A DNA stretch of 64,000 nucleotides, taken from positions 53,254 through 117,253 of the forward strand of contig JADJXV010000013.1 in the NCBI GenBank assembly GCA_016720145.1, written 5' to 3'. The position numbers and the translations under genes are program-made. The notes under the pieces were generated by a model. That model had not been told where the DNA came from. It was given only the letters and a program-made list of their open reading frames with translations, and did no database searches. Positions 37,845 to 48,700 of the stretch are shown in pieces. The DNA is from Ignavibacteria bacterium (GTDB taxonomy: Bacteria; Bacteroidota; Ignavibacteria; Kapaibacteriales; UBA961). Each line of letters begins with the position of its first letter. Position 1 is the stretch's first letter.

Positions 37845-39995
37845 TTATCGATTTAGTAGAATGTTGAATCGTATAGAACCTTTCGAAGTTCTTACGACGA
37901 CACTATACATCCCGCTTGCCACATCAGTACCATTGTTGTCATCACCATTCCACACTAATTGCTTTCCATAAAGTACGTTGCCATCAAATGTCTTTACCAA
38001 AACCCCTATTGAATTGTAAATCTCTACGCCTGTCACTGCCACTCCAGGTGCTAATTCACTAAATTCCAATTGGATAGACGAGGTGAATGGATTGGGGAAT
38101 GCTTTGATTTGTACTGTGTTTGAATTGAATATGAACGATTCATTCTCAATAGAAGTATTAATCCCACCACCTTCTTTTTTCTCCGGCTGATAAAAATAAT
38201 AATTGTCTTTTGGCATGAGCCATGGCTCGAGAGCAAGGAAAGCAGTATAAAGTGATAGTACTCTATTTCTTCGGCTAACATCAATAATTTCTTTAATCAT
38301 TTCATTGGTTACCGAACTCGTCTCGAGTGATGATATGTAATTACCATTCCAAATTCTACGTGTCATCAGAAAAGAGTCAATTTCTGGAGTTACCGCAAAG
38401 CTCACTTCTTTACTAAAGGGCTTATCGTGATAGAATCCAGTTGCTCGGACTTTGATAGGAAGCTTGCCATAGTATCGTCCAATCTGAAAGACGATTCCTG
38501 CATCACGCTGTGCTTGGGAGAATGATTTGTCGAATCGACCATAGCAAAATCCATCTTCAAGAGTTGTATATAACTCAAGGGATTGCACACTTCCCTCTGC
38601 ACTATTAATAATAGAGGAAATCGCAATCGAAAGCGATGTTTTTGGGCTATTGGCATCTAGATAAAACCCACCTGACCATTTGGTGAGATAGTCGTACAAA
38701 TATGAATTCCCATAGTAACTCATTGAATTTTGATAATAACTCCTGCGAGTGGTCGAATAATCAATACAGTTAATCTGTGCTGATAAATTAGAAATAGATG
38801 CTATTTCTTGAATGAGAGGATTAGCGAGCTTATAGTTTCCTAATCCGTCTGAGTTTGAAATGACAATCACATTTGCAGAATTACCATGATCTTTCATAAA
38901 TTGTAACCCATTAGGAAGGGAAAGCTGAAGGTATGAGTACGGTGATAATTGATCTTCATTAATTCCGGCAAAAGCTTCGTTTATAGAAGTAGAGCTCGCG
39001 CTAACCCATTGATTAAAAATAGGTTGTGCGTCACCATTCGATAAGAGAATGTTGAAAGAGTCTTTTGCAGAATAGTTTGCAAGGAGTGCTGTTTGCAATT
39101 CACTAAGTACTTCTTTCTTGGTGAGGGTTGTTTGGCTGATATCATAATCAAGAATAAAAAGTGTTTTTTTCTGAGTGGAGACATCAATTGCTTGCTTAGT
39201 CAGCATCACAAGTTGGTAGTATCCTTCATCTTTCGAGTCTTCAAAACATTGCAAAAAGAATCCGTTCTGCAAAGGGCTTGTGAATTGAATAAAAGGCATA
39301 CTTGAAAAGCTAGATTGTTTCAAAATAATTTCTTTTCCATTCCCATAGAATGGGTCGATGACATCATTAAGCGTATAGCCCTGTATCGATAAGGAAGGAT
39401 TAGACCATTTGGAGTCTTCCAGTGCTATAATTCGGAAATTTTTAAGTGGTGTTCTCGAGCCGAGTAATAAATTAGTTGGTAACTGTGCAGAAACATTTTT
39501 GACAGACCAATGTGCAGGCTGTAGCCATGATATTTTAACTTTACGAGAAGATGATCCTGCTAGAGGGAATATCTTGAAATCATAACGTGTTGATGATACT
39601 TTAGTTAGAATAGACGGATCTTTCCGTCTGTTAACTATTCCCTCATAGATTTGAGTCGCTTGACCTTTGTCAATAAGCATCGCTTTGACGATGGTATCTT
39701 CGACCCAAAGCCATGAATCTATCATCATAGAATTCGAAATTAAGTCAAATGAATATTGAATTTCAAGCGTGTCGGAGACATTAGTGAGTGATGTGCCTTT
39801 GGCGGATAGAGTTAGGTACAACCCGTATTCAAAATATGCACCAACGGGCTTGACGGTCATTACAGCTGAATCAATTGAGCCGTTATCTTGTCGCCATGTT
39901 TGCCGCACATCTTGAACTTTTAAACTTTGTGAGCTTGCCTCTGTGAAAAAAACAAAACATGCGCTAATAAGGCAAAGTATGATGCTCTTATTCAT
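37845..39995 (-). CDS. Secreted VIT/vWA-domain protein with T9SS sorting domain
   Basis: A 716-residue exported protein with a signal peptide (MNKSIILCLISACFVFFTEA). It has a VIT domain (ATQIYEGIVNRRKDPSILTK, SSRKVKISW), then a von Willebrand factor A-like domain starting KTLFILDYDISQTTLTKKEV and containing NVIVISNSDGLGNY. The metal-site motif, normally DxSxS, reads DYDIS, so the metal site may be altered. A C-terminal T9SS domain follows (IKAFPNPFTSSIQLEFSELA, GVLVKTFDGN, ASGMYSVVVR). Surface adhesion or stress role is inference. Single-gene unit with its own terminator. Confidence 0.85.
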   Translation of the reverse strand: MNKSIILCLISACFVFFTEASSQSLKVQDVRQTWRQDNGSIDSAVMTVKPVGAYFEYGLYLTLSAKGTSLTNVSDTLEIQYSFDLISNSMMIDSWLWVEDTIVKAMLIDKGQATQIYEGIVNRRKDPSILTKVSSTRYDFKIFPLAGSSSRKVKISWLQPAHWSVKNVSAQLPTNLLLGSRTPLKNFRIIALEDSKWSNPSLSIQGYTLNDVIDPFYGNGKEIILKQSSFSSMPFIQFTSPLQNGFFLQCFEDSKDEGYYQLVMLTKQAIDVSTQKKTLFILDYDISQTTLTKKEVLSELQTALLANYSAKDSFNILLSNGDAQPIFNQWVSASSTSINEAFAGINEDQLSPYSYLQLSLPNGLQFMKDHGNSANVIVISNSDGLGNYKLANPLIQEIASISNLSAQINCIDYSTTRRSYYQNSMSYYGNSYLYDYLTKWSGGFYLDANSPKTSLSIAISSIINSAEGSVQSLELYTTLEDGFCYGRFDKSFSQAQRDAGIVFQIGRYYGKLPIKVRATGFYHDKPFSKEVSFAVTPEIDSFLMTRRIWNGNYISSLETSSVTNEMIKEIIDVSRRNRVLSLYTAFLALEPWLMPKDNYYFYQPEKKEGGGINTSIENESFIFNSNTVQIKAFPNPFTSSIQLEFSELAPGVAVTGVEIYNSIGVLVKTFDGNVLYGKQLVWNGDDNNGTDVASGMYSVVVRTSKGSIRFNILLNR

Positions 39996-40454
39996 AAAAC
40001 CTCCGAAAAATTAGGAAAAAATAAATTGTGAACTACATATCTATTTCTATTATAATATTGATAATTGCGATATAATATTACATTGTAATTGAGGTAAAAT
40101 CTCTCATGGATTGTAAGAATACACTATCATTTATATGTATGTGATTTGTGTGATTGAAACTAGTGTATGTTCTTGTAGTATAACATTTGCCATCTCTTAA
40201 CCTTACTATATATTCAAAATTTTTCATTTAATACTTCTTGACTGCATGCTTTGAAAAATTAATTTATTCAAAAACCGAGTTTATATTCCTATTGAAATGA
40301 ATGTAATTCTAGAATAAGTGGATAATCCACGAATGATATACGGGAAAAATTAAATCTGCCAAAATCTCTAATATCAATAGTATGATGTAAAGCAAAATAT
40401 TGTTGTAAGTGATTGTTTTTAGTTGAAATAGCCTTCCGAATAGAAATTCAGTTT
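39996..40454. other. Gene-free AT-rich stretch
   Basis: About 450 bases upstream of the divergent VIT/vWA gene and the small plus-strand gene. I see no coding frame, repeat or hairpin worth naming; it must hold the promoters of both genes. Confidence 0.5.
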
Positions 40455-40709
40455 ATGCATAGTGTAAGTATAAATAATCTTATGTATGACCTTGTAAGTA
40501 ATAATCTAAAAGATGTTAAAGATATTGATGAATCGTACGCATCTCTGGCGAAGGCAAGATCACCGGCTTTGAACGGTGAATTGGATAAAGCTCGAGAATA
40601 TGATATAGCATGTAATGAATCTATCGAACCTATTCAAGATGAAGAAGATAGGTCTATTTGCAAGTCAGATTTCGATGCTGGACCGTGGTATGGACTACGG
40701 GAGGGATGA
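40455..40709 (+). CDS. Small acidic protein, unknown
   Basis: Start chosen at the ATG at 40455, giving 84 residues (a start at 40413 would add 14). Sequence is acidic and helical in the first half (NNLMYDLVSNNLKDVKDIDE) and ends in a polar tail (FDAGPWYGLREG). No family recognised. Support for a real gene: amphipathic codon pattern, an isolated position in a gene-free region and a perfect terminator 68 bases after the stop. Against: weak start context and no known relative. Confidence 0.42.
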   Translation: MHSVSINNLMYDLVSNNLKDVKDIDESYASLAKARSPALNGELDKAREYDIACNESIEPIQDEEDRSICKSDFDAGPWYGLREG

Positions 40710-40777
40710 GTAGAGGTATAGTATAGTTTTTACGATTTATAACAACGAACATCATCTCATGTCAAGATGTTAGTTCA

Positions 40778-40807
40778 ATAAAAAAGCGGCTGAAAGGCCG
40801 CTTTTTT
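40778..40807 (+). terminator. Rho-independent terminator
   Basis: Stem AAAAGCGGC / GCCGCTTTT with a loop of about seven bases and a six-T tail on the plus strand. It follows the small acidic protein gene and is the main evidence that something is transcribed from this strand. The rest of 40710-41000 shows nothing. Confidence 0.92.
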
Positions 40808-41000
40808 AAATGAATCTGCGTGTCTCGAAATATTAGTCCATAATCTTACAGTGATTTGATTATTAAGGTGTTTGTAAAATTCGAGTAACAGATGAGCAAC
40901 AATTTTTGAAATATGGCACATGTTATTTGCAATTTGTTTGCTGTCTTAGTTAATGAACAAAGTTAAAAGATCACTTCTATTCTATGCGATGTACAGTGAA

Positions 41001-41675
41001 TTAGCTTGTTTTATTAGACAAAATGCCATTGGATGAATATGAATATAAATCGAATTGAATTCCAACCACTACGATCCATATAATCAATGGCATCATAAAG
41101 GAAATTCCAATTTGATTGAGTAGAGCAATTTGCATCACCCAATTAATTATTCCCTTCATTGTATCACCAAACCGATATATTCCTATACCGCTTACTTCGG
41201 TATATTCGACAATCACAATCCAAAGCAATACAGCAAGAAACAAATGAATAACGAGTATTCCTATACCCGTAGATTTCAGCTTTTGTTTCCAACCGATAGG
41301 CGTAGAGAGGATTAAAGCTAAGAACATAATTGTCGGTAAATATCCTTGCAAATGTGAATTAACTCCTAATTCACCAAGTACAGGTCGCCCATCTGCATAG
41401 TGATAATCTTTGTTGTTGATTCGCACAGAGATATTAGTTGCAATGTGTCCATAGGCATGAGTAGTTTGTTGTTCATTTTTGGGAACAAATGCAATTTTTA
41501 CATTTCCCCATCGTGAGCCAAAGAGGAGATTCCCATATCCACAAAAATAGGATGAATACCCGTCGCCCAATCCCATAAAAAGGAGCACAACGAAGGCGAA
41601 ATATATCCCACAACTTTTAAGAACAAAAGAGAGTAATGTTCTATATAACTTCACTTTGTTTTGTCCTTTCTGCAA
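41001..41675 (-). CDS. Exosortase H-associated membrane protein (probable)
   Basis: A 224-residue inner-membrane protein with four or five helices: about residues 18-38, 112-126, 135-158, 180-196 and 196-215. The middle soluble part (residues 40-110) would face the periplasm. Position is the main argument: it begins inside the last 35 bases of the exosortase gene on the same strand, the usual place for the accessory membrane protein of exosortase H loci. Sequence alone does not give a function. Intact. Confidence 0.6.
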   Translation of the reverse strand: MQKGQNKVKLYRTLLSFVLKSCGIYFAFVVLLFMGLGDGYSSYFCGYGNLLFGSRWGNVKIAFVPKNEQQTTHAYGHIATNISVRINNKDYHYADGRPVLGELGVNSHLQGYLPTIMFLALILSTPIGWKQKLKSTGIGILVIHLFLAVLLWIVIVEYTEVSGIGIYRFGDTMKGIINWVMQIALLNQIGISFMMPLIIWIVVVGIQFDLYSYSSNGILSNKTS

Positions 41676-42230
41676 TTGATAGCCACACTACAAAGAGCAT
41701 AAGAGCAAGAATAATAAACAATGCTTGCCAAATTTCAATATGCATCAGCTCGAAATATTCACTCTTGTAAGTTCCTGTTAAAAATAGAGTGATGAGACGG
41801 ATGATATTGATTCCAAACAGAATTAGAACACCGCTCAGTGCGCCAATAATTCTCTTTTCCATGCAGTAGGAAATGCAAGAACTACGACGGCAAATAGAAA
41901 CGATGGCTCAAGTGCATCGCAGCCATAAGCAATATTCATAGAAAATACCTGACTGCTGACAGTTTAGCACGATGTTTCAACAACAAACCCAAAGACTGAG
42001 AGTGCGGTAGAAGTGACTGATGCTACAACCGAAAGATATGCAGGAAGAAACTGTTTGCTAAAAGTATTTGTGCCAGTAAGTGCATAATAGCAAAGCATCA
42101 AAATAAGAACCGTAGCAAGAAAACGAAGCTGAGGCATACGATTCTTAATAGCGTTTTTGACTCTCTTTTTTATAGATTGAGTGGGAATATTGCGGTGCTT
42201 TTTTTTGTGCTGATTTTGCTTTGGACTCAT
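41641..42230 (-). CDS. xrtH: Exosortase H-like transpeptidase (disrupted)
   Basis: Multi-pass inner-membrane cysteine peptidase that removes IPTL-CTERM sorting tails. Catalytic residues are all seen: Cys in YGCDALEPSFLFAVVVLAFP, Arg in NIIRLITLF and His in ELMHIEIWQALFIILAL. The N-terminal part (from 42230) has a basic lead and a membrane helix. Two breaks: an in-frame TAA at 41964-41966, and a shift at about 41862 where an A run of four (TGGAAAAGAG) probably should be five. The restored length is 196 residues. It lies directly downstream of an IPTL-CTERM protein gene, which matches the enzyme type. Confidence 0.82.
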
Positions 42231-42250
42231 AGAAGTAGTAGTTCTTCAAA

Positions 42251-42284
42251 TAAAGAAACAATGGACTTTATCGTAAGAGATAAA
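42251..42284 (-). terminator. Hairpin between substrate gene and exosortase gene
   Basis: Stem CAATGG-CTTTATC / GATAAAG-CCATTG with one mismatch and a six-base loop; on the minus strand it is followed by TTTCTTTATTT. It could end or attenuate the transcript of the IPTL-CTERM gene so that much more substrate than enzyme is made. Confidence 0.7.
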
Positions 42285-42314
42285 GCCCATTGATGAAATA
42301 CACTTATCAATTAC

Positions 42315-43548
42315 TTATACAATCCTTGCTGTATTGCGTCTTGAAATATATCTGTACCCAGCAAATATGAATAACACTCCAAGAATAATCATTCCCCACT
42401 CGCCAAGAGTAGGTACGCTAAATATTCCAGTGACTAAAAAATAATTAGTAGGACTTGTAAAACTTCCTCCGGCATAAAGTACACCACTGTCAAAGACCAA
42501 AGAATTGAGATAGATGAAACTATTTAATGAGATTGACCAAGCAGGGTCTGCCAAACCAGTACCAGTAGAAGAAAGCTTTGCGATTCTATTTCGCGCTGCA
42601 CCGCCGATATATGTAAATTGACCACCTACATATACATCCGTACCATTCACTACAATAGAGAAGATGTCATTATCAGAATCGGGATTCCATGTTGCATCAG
42701 CTAACCCCGTACCCGTAGAAGATAATTTAGCAATTCCTCTCCTCCCCGTGATACTACTACCAATATTGGTAAAAGACCCCCCTACATAGACATCTGCTCC
42801 ATTTATAACTATAGAAAGCACAGATCCATCTGTAATTGGATTCCAAGTTCCATCAGCCAAGCCTGTGCCGGTGGATGATAACTTAGCAATACTATTCGAG
42901 CAAAGCCACTATGGTCGTAAAATTACCCCCCTACATAGACATCTGTGCCATCCACAGCAATCGAGTAAACATTGTGGGGGAATTAGCATTAGGATTCCAT
43001 GAAGTGTCTGCGGTTCCTACACCTATTGCAGACAGCTTTGCGACTCCGTTCCTCGTAGCACCGCCAATATTTGTAAACGCACCACCAACATAAATATCCA
43101 TTCCATTCACAGCAATACAAAAGACCTGAGCATCAGCACTTGGATTCCATAACGAGTCAAGAGTTCCAGCGCCTATAGAGGATATCTTAGCAATGAAATT
43201 CCGATGATGGGTATTACTCCTAAAATTAGAATCATTAACAAGTATAAAACTACCACCAATAAAAACATCTGATCCACTAACTGATATGCAATTAACAGTT
43301 CCGTTAGCAACATTTGGATTCCATATTGGGTCAAGTAAACCAGTCGCTCTATTATAACGTGCGAGACGGCGGCGAGTGGTTTGTGCCACATTGCGTAAAG
43401 AACCACCGATATAAACATACGTTGGGTCAACTGCTACAGCAGTTACTTCATCGTTTGGTAAATCAATAAAAGCAGGATTGGGTACTTGCGCCAATGATAC
43501 CGATACAGACACGAATGCAAAGGAAAGTAAGAAGTATATGTATTTCAT
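42315..43548 (-). CDS. Secreted beta-propeller-like repeat protein with IPTL-CTERM tail (disrupted)
   Basis: Signal peptide from the ATG at 43548 (MKYIYFLLSFAFVSVSVSLA), then about six repeats of roughly 50 residues: VAVDPTYVYIGGSLRNV, AKISSIGAGTLDSLWNP, IAVNGMDIYVGGAFTNIGGA, delta-60-like propeller units. The C-terminus is a textbook IPTL-CTERM signal: SVPTLGEWGMIILGV, a membrane helix, then SRR. It is thus the expected exosortase H substrate. The frame is broken between about 42900 and 42990 by at least two one-base changes; expected repeat text is found in other frames there. It is the first gene of the exosortase unit. Confidence 0.82.
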
Positions 43549-43618
43549 ATAGATAAGTTCATTAAAGAATTACATTGTATCACATTTATTACTTGAATCC
43601 AGCTTGTTTTAAAATGCA

Positions 43619-45684
43619 TTATTTAATTACCGTGAATAATGAAACCGACCGCACCAAACCTTGCAAGGCAACTAAACAATACACGCCATTTCCCATTGCT
43701 TCAATTGGAAGTGAAAATTGGGTTTCAGTGTTCTCAAATTCCAAGATAGTTTCACCGGTGAGGGAAGTGATTGAATAATGTATAGGGTTGGTGGAATTGA
43801 AGAGTGAGGGAGTGCGGTCAATTGTTAGGAATTCGAAACGGGATTTGGGTAGCAGAAAAGGTGGGGAGAGGTTTGGGCTATTTCGTTTTCAGCACCTAAC
43901 GAGTTTAGGTCAAGTTTCCAAACACTTGAACCTTCTGTCCCTCCAAAAGAGTGTCTGTCCGCTTATGGCAAGAGACCTAACATCTTGATTTGTCAAGCCA
44001 GAGTTTACTTCCGTCCAGTTTTCCTGGTTATTACCACTGTGAATACGCCGCCACGAGTTCCCGCAAAGAGTGTCATTCCGCTGGCCTTAAGAGACCGAAC
44101 ATTTTGATTCATCAAACCAATATTGACCTCTGTCCAATTTCCACCGTTATCCGTTGAACGAAATACACCGCCGTTAGTCCCCGCAAAGATTGTCGTTCCG
44201 CTGATTGTAAGAGCATATATATTCTGATATATCAAACCCGTACTAACTGCCGTCCAATTCCACCGTTATCAGTTGAACGAAATATGCCGCTGTCTGTTCC
44301 CGCAAAGATTGTCGTTCCGCTGACCGTAAGAGCTAATACAATTTGCCGCGTCAAACCAATATTGACCTCCGTCCAATTCCCACCGCTATCAATTGAACGA
44401 AATACACCGCCGTCTGTTCCTGCAAAGATTGTCGTTCCGCTGCCCGTAAGAGCATGAACAATTTGACTCGTCAAACCCGTATTGACAGCAGTCCAATTCC
44501 CACCGTTATCGGTTGAACGAAATACTCCGCCGTAAAAAGTCCCTGCATAGAGTGTCGTTCCGTTGACCGTAAGAGACGGAACATATTGACGTGCCAAACC
44601 TATATTGACAGCCGTCCAATTCCCACCATTATCCGTTGATCGAAATACACCGCCATCTGTCCCAGCAAAGATTGTCTTTCCGCTGACAGTAAGAGATGGA
44701 ACATATTGACTCGTCAAACCGGTATTGACCGACGTCCACTTCCCACCGTTATCTCCTGAACGTAATATGCCGCCGCCCCAAGTCCCTGCAAAGATTGTAG
44801 TTCCACTGACCGTAAGAGCAAAAACATATCTCTCCGTCAATCCGCCAGTATTGACCTTCGTTCAATTTTCACCATTATCGGTTGAACGAAATATGCCGTC
44901 ACCATAAGTACCTGCAAATATGGTCGTTCCGCTGACCATAAGAGAAGGAATATCTTGAGAAGTCAATCCCGTATTGACCTTCGTCCAATTCCCACCATTA
45001 TCTGTTGAACGAAATACTCCGTCGCCATAAGTCCCTGCAAAAAGCATCGTTCCTATAACCGTTAGAGACACAACATGAAGATTCTTCAATCCCGTATTGA
45101 CCTCTATCCAATGTTCACCGTTATCCGTTGAACGAAATACTCCGCCGCCACCTGTACCAGCATAGAGTGTAGTTCCACTGACCGTAAGAGCATATACATC
45201 TTGACGCGTCCAGCCCTTATTGACCTCAGTCCAATTCTCACCGTTATCACTTGAACGAAATACGCCGCCGCCAATCCCAGCAAAGATTGTCGTTTCGTTG
45301 ACCGTAAGAGCATAAACATTTTGATAAGTCAACCCCTTATTGACCTCAGTCCAATTCCCACCGTTATTCGTTGAACGAAATACGCCGCCGCCATAAGTCC
45401 CCACAAAGAGCGACGTCCCGCTAACTGTAAGAGCAAAAATATCTTGATGCGTGATCCTTTATTGACCTCCGTCCAATTCCCGCCGTTATCCTTTGAACGA
45501 AATACGCCACCGCCTTCTGTTCCAGCAAAGAGGATGTCCCATTCACGGCAAATGAAAAAACTTTGCCTCCAAATGGTCCATTACATTGCCTCCACTGCCC
45601 TTGCATAGTCGAAACTACAAGTAAGCAGAGTAAGCCAAAAAACAAGTTACGAAGTGATGTTCGAAGCAAGGTAAACGTTTTCAT
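43619..45684 (-). pseudogene. BNR-repeat T9SS-exported protein, disrupted paralogue
   Basis: Signal peptide from the ATG at 45684, then about 13 repeats of roughly 40 residues (GGVFRSTDNGGNWTEVN...GLT...ALTVSGTTIFAGT) and a C-terminal T9SS domain ending CLVALQGLVRSVSLFTVIK at 43619. The frame breaks at least four times: a lost C near 45530, a shift near 45420, a TGG-to-TGA stop near 44860, a lost G near 44250 and one near 44040. Repeats are BNR/sialidase-like blades of a propeller. The gene is a close paralogue of the intact one at 45758 and lies 74 bases downstream of it. Confidence 0.85.
44005..45560. repeat. Intragenic ~120-bp tandem repeats
   Basis: About 13 copies of a roughly 120-bp unit within the BNR gene, many over 85 percent alike by eye, each with a GTTGAACGAAATA-C-CCGCC core. 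High similarity at DNA level suggests recent expansion by duplication and makes assembly in this stretch unreliable. Confidence 0.88.
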
Positions 45685-45757
45685 AAAATTCTCGAAAAAA
45701 GTAAAAAAATAATTGAGAAAGGTGTTTGTACTTTAAATTTTGTTGTCTTATATGGAA

Positions 45758-48700
45758 TTATTGAAATACGGTGAACAACGTAGCCGATCGCGCTAAACCT
45801 TGCTGTGCAGCTAAGCAATACACACCATTTCCCAATGTTACTAAAGGAAGTGAAATTTGGGGTTCCTCATTCTCAAATTCCATAAGTTTTTCACCTGTGA
45901 GGGTGGTAATTGTATATTTTATTGGTCTTACAGAATTGAAGAACAGGGAAGTACGGTCAATTGTCAGTGTGTTGGTGGCTGGGTTTGGGTAGCAGGTTAA
46001 ATGTGGAATAGTAGCTTTTTGTTCATTCTCTTGTTCTATTCCTAAAGCACTAATATTAACTTTCCATACACCTGCGACATGAGTTGCAGCATACAAAGTT
46101 CCTTCACTTACAGCTAAAGACCTTATAGACTTATTTGCCAATCCAGTATTTACTGGTGACCAACTTTCTCCATTGTTTATACTTCGAAAAACACCACCAC
46201 TATCTGTGCCTACGAATAGGTCATTGCCATTTGCAATAAGTGACCAAATTTCTTTATCTGTCATTCCTGAACTAACTTCTGTCCAGTTCTCACCATCATC
46301 AACACTTCTAAAAACTCCACCAGAAGGGTAAGTACTATCTTTATAAGTACCAGCAAATATAGAAGTACCATTTACGGCTAATGACCAAATATTTAAATTT
46401 CTTAAGCCATTACTTGCCGCAGACCATGTTCCTCCGTTATCTAAACTCTTAAATATTCCACCAATGACAGTTCCTGCAAATAACGTACTACCCTTGATAG
46501 CAAGAGAAGTAACATCTGTATTTGTTAAGCCAGAATTGGAAGCTGACCAAGTCAATCCTTTATCGGCACTTCGATACACTCCTTGTCCTTTCTCTCTCGC
46601 CCCTTCTTGCTCTTTTCTTGTGCTTGCATACATAAATGAGCCATTCTCAACAAATGAACTTACATCAGACTCTGTTAATCCAGAATATCCGACAGTCCAC
46701 CAACTCTCTCCGTTATCTGTACTGCGATATACACCATGTAATCCTAAGAATAGAGCAGTACTCCCTTTGAATAATGTATTATTGTATCCTCCAAATACAG
46801 ACGTCGATATCCAACCTAAGCCTACTTGTATCCAAGTGTCTCCATTATTAGTACTACTATATATCCCACCGTTTGTAGTTACAACAAAAATAGTTGAGTC
46901 TTTTACAGCCAACGAAAGTACTGTATGTTGATTCAAACCCAAGTTTACTTCAGTCCAACTTAATCCATCATCAGCACTACGAAACATTCCGATGTCAGTC
47001 CCTGCAAATAACATAGTGCCACTTGCCGCAAATGTACTAACAAATTTACTCTTCAATCCCGAATTAACCACTTGCCAATTTTCTCCATTATCTGTGCTGC
47101 GATAAACACTTGCGTTGTAGGTAGAGTTGTAAACGGATACACTATCAGACACTGCAAACAGCGTTTTGCCGTTTACTATAAGCAGTTGAACAAATTTACC
47201 ATTCAACCCTGAATTTACCATTTCCCATTTCATACCAACATCTGTTCCGCGAAACACTCCTATATCAGTACCTGCAAATATTGTTGTACCAGTGACTGCA
47301 AGAGTTTGAATTCTGCATTTTACTAACCCTGAACTAATGACCGACCAAGTTGCTCCATAATCAATACTGCGAAATATACTATCACCACTATCACCTCCTG
47401 CTACTCCAAATAGCTTCGTACCACTGACAGTAAGTGAATGTAAGCCTTTATATATTTTCACCCAACTTTCTCCATTATCAGTACTGCTATATGTGGCTCG
47501 GTCACTACTTGCAAATATAGTAGTTCCGTTACCTATAGCATTTATAGAGCTACCTTCAAGAGAATCTTCTATTGATTTTAAAATTGACCAAGTCTTACCA
47601 TTATCTGTACTACGTAATACACCATAATAATAACTTGCGAATAGAGTCGAGCGATTCACGACAATATCGTAAATATCATATGACAATCCTGAAATATTAT
47701 TTGTCCAGTTTTCTCCTGCATCAGTACTTCTAAAAGCACCATTCGACCAAGAGAATGCAAAAAGTGATGTACCGGATACACCAAGAGAACTAATATCAAT
47801 GTTACGCTTAGAAGCTAACCAAGTCTCCCCAATATCCGTACTTCGATATAAAATGCCACCTGAACCTGCAAAAATTGTTGTACCAACCACATGAAAGTTA
47901 GCAACATTAATGTATGTATCTCCTGATTTTAAAATAAGTTTTGTCCAAGTATCACCATTATCATTACTGCGATAAACCTCATTATTATTAGTTAAAGCAA
48001 ATAGTGATGTAGCACAGTTTACAATAGATTTAAAACGCACAGTGGTATCTGGAAAATTAATTGTAGTCCAAGTATTTCCATTATCTATGCTTCTACGTTT
48101 TACATAATGATCTCTAAAACCTCCTGGCAATCCATCCCTCCAAAAAAATTGATCTGAAAATAATGTTGTGCCACATGCTTTTAAAAAACTACAAGTTTTA
48201 TATATCCCGATGGGTATTGTAGTCCAAGTATTTCCATAATCAGTACTTCTAAAAACTCCGTCGCTCCCGGTTCGTACAAAAAGAGTAGAGCTAATGACTG
48301 TCATTGTTTTAAAATCTATATTCTTTAAACTCGTAGGTTCTGAAATCCACGTGCTACCATTTTGTGTAACACGAAATATACCTTCTCTTCCGCCTGTAAA
48401 TAATGTAGAACCACTTACTGCAAGAGTTATAATTCTTCCCGATATACTTACAGTTTTCCAACTATTACCTTTATCTATACTAAAAACAAGAACACTATCA
48501 TTATGTATAGCGAATAAAGTTGCACCAATAGCAACTAAAAGCTCGTTTTCTCTAAAGTCATCATTGGAGCTAACTGTGGTGTTGGTTGAAGAATAATTTG
48601 TTGTCCCCAACCATGTTAGCCCATTGTCGGTACTTCGAAATAATTTCTCTCCGCCGCCATCGACTCTAAAAGCTGAAAATAAAGTTGAGTCAATTGCTGT

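Noticed and set aside
44855..44866. TGA as sense codon (recoded Trp)
   Set aside because: A TGA replaces a TGG in one blade, but intact genes in the window end normally in TGA, so recoding is not supported.
44005..45560. CRISPR-like periodic repeats
   Set aside because: Units of about 120 bp are contiguous, without unique spacers, and translate as BNR blades in frame.
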